From Coptis chinensis (lineage: Eukaryota; Streptophyta; Magnoliopsida; Ranunculales; Ranunculaceae): a stretch of DNA of 64,000 nucleotides. Below the pieces are notes generated by a model that made no database searches, had not been told where the DNA came from, and saw only the letters and a list, made by a program, of their open reading frames with translations. The stretch lies in assembly GCA_015680905.1 (NCBI GenBank), contig CM027377.1, positions 8,766,501 to 8,830,500 on the forward strand, written 5' to 3'. Positions 56,491 to 64,000 of the stretch are shown in pieces. How positions within the stretch are numbered: the first letter of the stretch is position 1; the number at the start of each line of letters is the position of its first letter. The position numbers and the translations under genes were made by a program.

Positions 56491-59400
56491 AAACATTAGG
56501 AAAGAAGAAGAGAAAACATTGTTATGAAATGAGAGAAAACCTACAGGTCATATACAAGTCGAAACCTGAAAAAAGTATTAGCAAAATAGCAAAACCTACA
56601 AGTCGTGTCATTACGTAAAGAGGTGTGAGGGTAAACGAGTGTGAGTGTGAGACACAGAGGATACTCATACTTGTGGACTAAATTGTCTTGTGTACTCAGT
56701 TCACATTTTTCATCAAAAACAGTTTTTTGTGCTTTATATTTTGTTGTTGCCAACCCTTATAGGGTGTCTGGAATTGCAAAGCTAGGCCTAGGCATTCCTT
56801 ATACCCAGAAGGCTTGTGCATAACAAGGTTGCAAGTATTTTATTATTCTTTTGGTCCCATATCAAAACTGCACTACTAGATAAGGGGTTTTCCAAGGACA
56901 GAATGAAAACCATTATTGTTGTGAAGGGTTCAATGAATGAGGTAACATAGAAATATTCAAAAGCATATATTAAACACTAAAACCACATATATTCCAACAC
57001 TCTTACCACATTTCCCAATTATTCATAATGATTGATACAAAGACTATATTTCACATTAATTACATTCAAAAGGTAGATATGAAAACAAGTGAAATGGTCA
57101 CAAACATGAGCAATTAATCAAGCACTAGATAAGTCAATCAACAAGGTGAAGCACACAAACTAGAAGAAGCTTAGAATAATCCTAATAAAACTGAAACTAA
57201 GAAGAAGCATATATAAGATCAACTCAAATCTCAAACAACAGAGGAGACCAAGATAAGAAGCATATTATCCCATATTTCATGACTAGCCATTCATATTGGC
57301 AAGGATTTAGGTACTACTAAGGACCATACTTCTCTTTGTTACTTCCCTGCTTCTCCATATAAATAAGGAAATTGAAAAACACCCTCAATTTGTATATCAC
57401 TTATGTATAAAAGGAACATCAACATCAGGATGGGGGGGGGGGGGGGGGAAAAAAAATGGAAAAAGTTGTACACATATGAAAGGCAGTTTTGGAACATAAT
57501 CAAGCAGAAGGAAATATTTGCAACCACGACATATCTTAGAATGACAGCTCTCAACAATGCCGCTATATGCATTTGCTCAATCTGACACCCCTATGACAAA
57601 CACATAAACTTTTTCTTTTTGTGATATAACAATATAATATTTTGATTAATGAATTCAGATAGAATTAACTTTTAATTGAATATTCATCTATAAGTTTTCT
57701 AATTATCATTTTTCACAAATTTGACAAAAGAGAAATATTCAAATGGCGGTTTCACAAACAACATTCAATGCCCACTCTACAACGTTTACATCTACATTGC
57801 AACCAAACTTCAACTAATTACATCAGATAAGGCACAAAATGGAGCTTCTAAAAAACAAACTAATATAAAAAACCAATAAAACCAACACCAAATGAAGCAT
57901 CACGTTTGTCGACTTATATTGTTAAAGTTCAATGGCAGCCAACTAAGTGATGCCTGACCGAATATGCACCGTCGTCCCATTTTTTCAACATTATGTTTTT
58001 GCTGATGTCTGATGCTAGCAATGTTGGGAGGCGTCTTCTATAGGCCTATATCAGCCAATGTAAGAACTTGTTTAAATCCACTTGAGCATCCAGGTCCCGT
58101 ATACATACTTATTTTATCTAATACAAAATCTAATGTCCCTTCCCTATCTCCTTTTAAAATCTTATATTCGTTCTTTTGATCTGCTAGAAAAGATGTTGTA
58201 ATTGCTGTCAACACAATCACATGCGTAAAATATTCTTTGGTGGTGTCAATAAAATTTAATTAATGTTAGCAATTTTGGCGTGTTCACCAACTAGCTCGCC
58301 TAGCTAGATGGCTAGAGCACAACATGGTCAAATAATCATGAAAGAATAAATACAGATGTAAAGAAAGGCAGTCTGACCTCAGCTTTTTTTTTGGTAATTA
58401 GTCTGACCTAAGCTGAAAGGAACATCTTGATCATTTTAAGCTTATTATCTTTCTCTGTTGCTTTTAATTTTCATGCAGATCCTTCTTTTGGTGTGTGCAT
58501 GCACACACTTACAAGCATGAAACATACACAATATAAAACAATTATACGTACTGCAGCCATGGGATAGCTATAGGTACAGAAGAGGGAATGTAAATTAAGC
58601 TTTGAGGATTAATAATTAATAAAAAGTCAGGACATCTTACAACTTAGCTCATCCGATCCTGAAAAGAATTGAATATCCTATTCATTTTAAGCTTTTCAAA
58701 TCTCCGATCCATTCCCTCATACACATCCTCTATTTTGGGCATGTTCTTGCTTGTAAGCATAAACAAATGACCTGCTGGTGTCCTGCATGGAAACTATTTT
58801 TGATGAATAACTTTGTGGATTAAAAGCCACATAGTACATTGTATTCTACTGTCATACATGAATGGAAACCTACAAACTGGAATAATTTAACCATAAGAAT
58901 CAAAGTATAATATTGAAACTTCATTTCAACAAAAAGAAAAATAAAATATTAGTAATCAGTTATTAATTGTTCATTTTGTTTATTGATATATGGTATCATA
59001 TCATTTTGAACTTATTTGTTGGTTGATTTGGAATGTTGGGTATTTGAGTATTGATTCGAATCTAGGGGTTTTCATGATTTTAGATATGGGCATTGATCTA
59101 TTAAAGGTTTTAAGGTTTGTGATTTGATAACTTTCACATTTTGAGGGTTGTGGTATTGATGCTGGGAGTTCCTGTTTTCATAACCAATGCCCATCTTAAT
59201 CCCCGTAAACGCCATGGAGATATTGGAAGTTATGTACATTCGTTATGAGCTCCTGAAGTGCGTTTGCTATCAGTCTATGATAGGAAGCTAAAGAGCTATT
59301 TAAGGGTCAAAGTTGCAAGTTTTAATACGGTTGCAAACTTCTATATAGGTAACCTATGTGTAAACCATGTGTACTTTAGCTGTTAAATCATTGGATCAGA

Positions 59401-59576
59401 GACTGCATATTGTAGTAAGGCTCTCCGCCTTCTGAAAAAAAAATGTGCAAGTTTTTGAAGTTTCTTTATGTTTTTACCTTCGGTTGGTATTAAACCTGGG
59501 GCTTTGTATACTCTTTTTAAGTATAATTCCTGATGTAATAAAAAACTTGGCTTCCCCCATAAACAAGTTTGATTAG

Positions 59577-59577
<1 letters not shown>
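56491..59577. other. No recognised gene
   Basis: AT-rich DNA. A second CACTA-like terminus, CACTACTAGATAAGGGG, begins at 56872. A poly-G run followed by poly-A lies at 57432-57458. Short open stretches, including one near 58038-58220 on the minus strand, gave no recognisable protein. Confidence 0.4.

Positions 59578-59626
<49 letters not shown>
59578..59626. repeat. (TA)24 microsatellite
   Basis: An uninterrupted TA run of 49 bp. It is likely length-variable between individuals. Confidence 0.95.
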
Positions 59627-59629
<3 letters not shown>

Positions 59630-59667
59630 GCTTAAGCTAGGGTTGACAGGGCCCTCACCTGGTTTTA

Positions 59668-60276
59668 TTAAGATAATTTTGTGTACAACCTATTAGCTAC
59701 CTCCTTTTTAACAACGGTATCACTTTCAAGGTCGAGAGGAAGCACAAAATACACAATATTCTCAACCAAGCATCCACCTAAAGAAGCTAGGTGATCAGCT
59801 AGACGATTAGTTTCCCTAAATACATGAATAAAAGAGATGCTCTCAAATTCAATACAAAGCTTTTGGATGTATAGAACCAGATTCAGGCAGTACCAAGGAG
59901 GAGCTGCTATCTTGTTAATACTCCGCACAGCATGCATGGAATCTGATGCCACTACCACCTTCTTGAAGTTGGTCTGTAAACAGCCTTCCAAGCCCTTTTT
60001 GATTGCCATAAGTTCTAATGTAATGATACATTTGGTTGAGCTGCTGCCGTTAAAAGCCAGTAGAACATTGTCCTCATGGTCGCGTATTGCTCCACCTATT
60101 CCAGCTGAAGAGGCAGTCAAGGAACCATCTGTATTCAATTTGACTATATCAGAATCAGGTTTAATCCATGCACAATTAACATCTACCTTGTTGCTAAAAG
60201 AGATGTTCAACCCCAGTCTCTGAGTAAGCAATCGAGTATGATCATAGTCGGCAACTATAGTAAGTTGCGCTTGCAA
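59668..60276 (-). pseudogene. RNase H-like (RVT_3) domain, open but without a start codon
   Basis: About 200 codons are open, without an ATG at the 5' end (an upstream TAA precedes it in frame). The RNase H acidic residues are visible in order: Asp in KLNTDGSL, Glu in ITLELMAIKKGLE, Asp in VVASDSMHAV, and Asp in RLADHLASLG. RVT_3 RNase H domains form the last part of plant LINE polyproteins, and also occur as short host-annotated genes. No reverse transcriptase lies upstream. An undamaged catalytic set in a headless fragment suggests a recent truncated retroelement insertion or a domesticated exon whose start I cannot see. Confidence 0.65.
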
Positions 60277-61385
60277 TATATTTGTTAACTTCTCAATATG
60301 TTTTATTTATGTCTGGTACATGTGCTCTAGCACGTGCATGATGCTAGTTATTAATATTTATAATACATGTGTTCAATGCAATATTACAAAACATGCATTT
60401 AATAACATATATTCACTATTATGCTACCCCTATATATTTAGTAGACTTTTACATCTGAAAAAAAATTATATTATAATATTTGGGTTTGTATTTATTTAGT
60501 GTAATATAAAATATATTAAACTTTGTATATCAAAATCATAATAATCGGTTCCGGTTTCAATTCGGGTACCCACCGGTTTTTTATCGGTTCGGTTCTCAAA
60601 GACTCATTTTTTTAATAAGTCTAACAATCTAGAACCCATAACCGCTATAAACGGTTCCGATTCAAATTCAGTTTCAGGTAATCAGATACTCATGCACACC
60701 CCTCCGGTACACAATATATTAAACTACTTCGATATTTTATGCCTTGCTTTGACTTTTTCAAGTTTGAATCGATCCACCATAAAATATTAAACAAACTTTT
60801 TGCTTCAATTAGCAAAATAGCAGATTAGGCTAGGAAATCGATAATAAAAATAATATTTTAGAAATTACTTTACTATATGGATCTCTTTGAAGTTTAGAAA
60901 AGTAATATTTTTCTTGTGCTTGAAATACAATAGGGCATGTATATGTATATAGAGATTCCAAAATGAGACGTGCAGTGTTTGTAAATAAATAGCCAATAGA
61001 AATGGTTGGTTGCATAGAATTGTATGAGAACTACTTAGCGTTCGTACTCTGAATCTAAATCAGTTTTCTACATGTGCCTTCTTTATGCAAAGAATAAAAT
61101 TTGTCTTTCCACAACATAGTTCAAGCCATCTAGTAGATGTGAGATAATGATCAGATTTGGATTATCATAGACAAAGTAAAAAGACTAGACATCTTCACCG
61201 GTTCCAACTTCCAACTGAAGAAACAGTCGAGATGTTAGACTCATTTATTACTAGTAGTCATCTTGATTAATTAATTACTTTAAAAAATAATTAATATGTA
61301 AGAGATTCATATCAACATCTATCGCATCTCACGACTGACTTACCACCGAGTTTGATCAACGAGAGTATGAAATAATTATAACCCT
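60277..61385. other. Intergenic repeats and copia leader-like sequence, no gene seen
   Basis: 60545-60600 holds 'ggttccggtttc' and 'cggttcggttctc' motifs like those near 50.6 kb. The part next to 61385 follows the copia primer-binding site on the minus strand and may be the start of a second copia internal region, but no gag frame is recognisable. Confidence 0.4.
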
Positions 61386-61396
61386 CTCTGATACCA
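61386..61396 (-). promoter_or_regulatory. Retrotransposon primer-binding site (initiator tRNA-Met type)
   Basis: TGGTATCAGAG on the minus strand is complementary to the 3' end of initiator methionine tRNA, the usual copia primer. It sits directly after the LTR's terminal CA, which is where a 5' LTR, not a 3' LTR, would place it. Confidence 0.8.
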
Positions 61397-61710
61397 TGTA
61401 GAAAGTAATTTATGAAAAAATTAAGTGAATGAGAGATTTGATCATCACTTATTATTAAACGATTCATAAAATGAATAACTCAGTCAATAGAGAAGAAGAA
61501 GAAGAAGTAACAGATCCATTTCTTGTGTCTGCCGACTTACATTCTGTTTTTGTATTGTTTACTTTTATACTTAATTACTAAACCCTACCTCTCTTTCACT
61601 AACTCATCATAGAAGTTTGACATATGTCACTAGCTAGGAATTACCATACAGTACTGGTTAAACACTAATCACTATTACAGATTGATTAAGCACTAATCAT
61701 TACTATTACA
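61397..61710 (-). repeat. Copia long terminal repeat (314 bp)
   Basis: On the minus strand it starts TGTAATAGTAATG and ends TTTCTACA, so it has the expected TG..CA ends. It is bounded by a polypurine tract on one side and a primer-binding site on the other. It contains a TATAAAAG-like box near 61565 on the minus strand. The polyprotein stop codon (TAA at 61706) lies just inside the LTR. Confidence 0.85.
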
Positions 61711-63133
61711 CCCCCTCAAGCTGAGGATGTGAAGCAACCGAAAGCTTGGACTTCAGCAGATTGAATCGACTTGCAGAGAGACCTTTGGTGAAGATGTCTG
61801 AAACCTGATCTTGAGTACATATATATTTTAAATGAAGAGCTCCACTGGTGACTAACTCTCTTGTGTAGTGATAATCAACCTCAATGTGTTTTGTTCTCGC
61901 ATGGAAGACTGGATTGGATGCCAATGCTAAAGCTCCAATATTATCACACCACATAACCGGAGGTTGTGATAAGAAAACATGTAGGTCTTGTAAGAGTTGA
62001 CATAACCAATGAAGTTCAGTACAAGTGTAAGCTAAAGCTCTGTGCTCAGATTCAGTAGATGATCTGGAGACTGTAGACTGTTTCTTTGCACTCCATGAGA
62101 TTGGATTTGATCCAAAGTAGATACAAAAACCATTTGTTGACCTCCTATCAACAGGGCATCTTGCCCAGTCTGCATCACAGAAAGCTGTAATAGAGATAGG
62201 ACTTTTTCTGAAAACAAGACCATGAGAGATTGTGCCTTTTAAGTATCTAATAATTCTCTTGACAGCTACAAAGTGAGTAGTTCTAGGGCAGTGCATGAAT
62301 TGACAGACCTGATTCACAGAGAAAGAAATATCGGGTCGAGTCCAGCAAAGATATTGAAGCGCTCCCACTAATGATCTATACTCGGTGACATTTAGCAGAG
62401 GATCGCCATCAACATTGTTAAGCTTCTGACCTGCAGAAACTGGAGTAGTGCAAGGTTTGGAACCCTCCATATGGGACTTCTTCAATAAATCCAAAATATA
62501 CTTGGACTGAGTCATGTAGATAGCTTGAGGAGTTCTTTTGATTTCCAACCCCAAGAAATAGTGCAATGGACCTAAATTCTTCATACTAAACTTCAAACTA
62601 AGTCGGTGAATCACATGATTAATGAAAGCGATGAGAGTTCCCACCACCAAAATGTCATCAACATAGACTAGAAAGTAAGTGAGAGACTGAGAATCTTTCC
62701 TTGTGAATAGAGAAGTATCTGCTTTAGAGGGAATAAATCCAAGTTGTAACAGTTCAGTGTAAAGGGCTTGATACCAGGCCCGAGGTGCTTGTTTTAGGCC
62801 ATATAGAGATTTTTTGAGTTTACATAGATGAGTGGGCTTGTTAGGATGAGTGAAACCAAGAGGTTGAACCATGTAAATATCTTCTTTGAGATGGCCATGT
62901 TGATAAATGGGCCAATCATGATTAAGAGCAATAGAAATAATGAGTCTGATAGTAGCTGGTTTGGCTACTGGGCTGAAGGTTTCAAGATAGTTGAAGCCAT
63001 ATTCTTGATGATAACCTTTGGCTACAAGGCGTGCTTTAAGTTTGTCAATAGCACCACATGGTTTGTATTTTATTCTGAAAACCCATTTTTGCCAACAGGA
63101 TTGAGGGATGGATGATAAGGAATCAATTCCCAA
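61706..63133 (-). pseudogene. Copia reverse transcriptase and RNase H part of Pol
   Basis: The open frame covers the whole reverse transcriptase (KARLVAKGYHQEYG, FSPVAKPATIR, SLYGLKQAPRAWY, catalytic YVDD in FLVYVDDILVVGT). It also covers RNase H (CDADWARCPVDRRST, SRSSTESEHRAL, CDNIGALALASNP, ARTKHIEVDYH), ending FTKGLSASRFNLL and a TAA in the LTR. Catalytic residues are kept and there is no internal stop. The frame is detached from the upstream integrase by a one-base change near 63090, so as it stands the polyprotein is broken. Copia Pol copies its RNA in cytoplasmic particles before integration in the nucleus. Confidence 0.9.
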
Positions 63134-64000
63134 GTGTTATTTTTCATTAGAGCATCATATTCCTCAGTCATGGCTTTGCGCCAGCCGGGGTCTTTCATGG
63201 CTTGAGTGAAGCAAGTAGGAACTGAAGTGGAACTAGTGGCAGTAAGGATGAGTGGAGAAATTGGATGTTTAGTGGCAGTGAAAATTTTCGGTTTGTGAAT
63301 GCCTTCTTTTGCTCTTGTATGCATGGTATGATCATTATGAGGAATAGTGAAAGGAATGGTAGAAGTTGCAGGAAGAAATTGAGATACAGGTTTAGGAGGT
63401 AAAATGGGATGAGTAATAGAAGGAGAAATAGATTGAGATGAAGGAGGAGAAGTTGGACTGATAGTGGAAGTAGAAGAACCAAATTGTTGTTGTGGGGAAG
63501 CATCAGTTGGTCTAGTAGGTGAACTAGATTGTGGTGAAGGAGGATTAGGAGGGGGAAGAGTGTCGACTAATGGTGGAATGCCATTTTGAGTTGGTGGTGC
63601 ACATTTAGAGAACATGGGAAGAATTGGATTAGTAGAAAAAGAAGAAGAAGAAATAGAGTGATGAAAAACATTAGAGGAATGAAAAGGAAAATCTAATTCA
63701 TGAAAGACAACATGCCTGGAAATGTAAATTTTACCACTGCTTAGTTCTAAGCATCTGTATCCTTTATGATGAGAACTATAGCCAATGAAAACACAGTGAG
63801 CACCTCTAGCTTGCAGTTTATTGGTGTTGTAAGGCTTTATCCAAGGATAACAAGAACAACCATAGGACTTCAGAAAATAATAATCAGGAGGATGATTGAA
63901 CAACATTTCAAATGGTGATTTGTGTGCAAGAACTGGTGTGGGCAGTCTATTAATAAGAAAAACTGAAGTGAGAAAGACAACTACCCAGAATGTATGTGGT
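63070..64000 (-). pseudogene. Copia integrase C-terminal part (runs off the window end)
   Basis: The frame is open from the window edge: FLINRLPTPVLAHKSPFE, then the integrase C-terminal segment LKSYGCSCYPWI, HCVFIGYSSHHKGYRCLE and SRHVVFHELDFPF. A long Ser/Pro/Thr-rich linker follows, then AMTEEYDALMKNNTWELIP, the lead-in to reverse transcriptase. It ends in a stop at 63070 because of a frameshift within a short A run near 63090; the downstream Pol continues in the next frame. The catalytic DDE core lies outside the window. Confidence 0.88.

Larger units (their letters stand above)
61386..64000 (-). mobile_element. Ty1-copia retrotransposon, 3' part (continues past the window)
   Basis: Minus-strand order from the window end inward: integrase C-terminal part, reverse transcriptase, RNase H, polypurine tract (CTTGAGGGGG, 61711-61720), LTR (61397-61710), then a sequence matching a primer-binding site (TGGTATCAGAG, 61386-61396). 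Integrase before reverse transcriptase is the copia order. Gag, protease and the integrase core lie beyond 64000. One frameshift separates the integrase and reverse transcriptase parts near 63090. Confidence 0.92.

Noticed and set aside
58038-58220. A 60-codon minus-strand frame with DREGTLDFVLDKISMYTGP
   Set aside because: It looks somewhat protein-like but no family could be recognised and there is no splice or promoter context.

Overview
This is nuclear DNA of a flowering plant, almost certainly a eudicot. The genes carry GT..AG introns in AT-rich sequence, and the families are plant-specific or plant-type: RIK KH protein, BAHD acyltransferase, mitochondrial glycine-rich RNA-binding protein, plant presenilin, Dicer-like 2, DUF2921 and plant mobile domain (PMD). 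The rest is mostly hAT, PIF/Harbinger, CACTA, LINE-type and Ty1-copia debris. I cannot name the family or species from sequence alone.

Layout. 1-3.06 kb: a ~57-bp tandem repeat array split by a DUF4283/zinc-knuckle retroelement. 4.2-9.0 kb (+): intact 12-exon RIK gene. 9-17.6 kb: gene-free repeats, with a truncated hAT transposase and a Tourist MITE. 17.6-24.1 kb: a 6.5-kb element with PIF/Harbinger-type ends (TTA target duplication). It carries a broken PMD gene that is split by a ~3.5-kb LTR-like insertion. 24-29 kb: small MITEs, an RNase H fragment and a DUF2921 pseudogene flanked by direct repeats. 29.7-31.1 kb (+): intact single-exon BAHD acyltransferase. 32.5-34.4 kb (-): mitochondrial glycine-rich RRM protein. 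35.7 kb: tRNA-Asn(GUU). 35.9-37.2 kb (+): intronless presenilin. 37.6-49.5 kb (-): complete DCL2, for which I could place 22 exons that stay in phase throughout (1405 residues). 50-60 kb: nested MITEs, a possible unrecognised gene start, and CACTA debris. 59.7-64 kb (-): an RNase H-like fragment and a Ty1-copia element that runs off the window end. Its LTR has a polypurine tract on one side and a primer-binding site on the other.

The gene-rich core (29.7-49.5 kb) holds ordinary, unrelated housekeeping and defence genes: RNA silencing (DCL2), intramembrane proteolysis (presenilin), organelle RNA processing (GR-RBP) and specialised metabolism (BAHD). I see no operon-like or pathway link among them. 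Presenilin and DCL2 converge tail to tail about 410 bp apart.

I found no clearly new biochemical system. The most original sequence-supported signals are: a hAT-like MITE family with three copies, each with an 8-bp target duplication (two exact, one 7/8); a three-layer nest of MITEs at 50 kb; the large Harbinger-ended element carrying a PMD gene; an LTR-like insertion with dense TGGGCC and TTGAC arrays; and the PPT-LTR-PBS copia arrangement.
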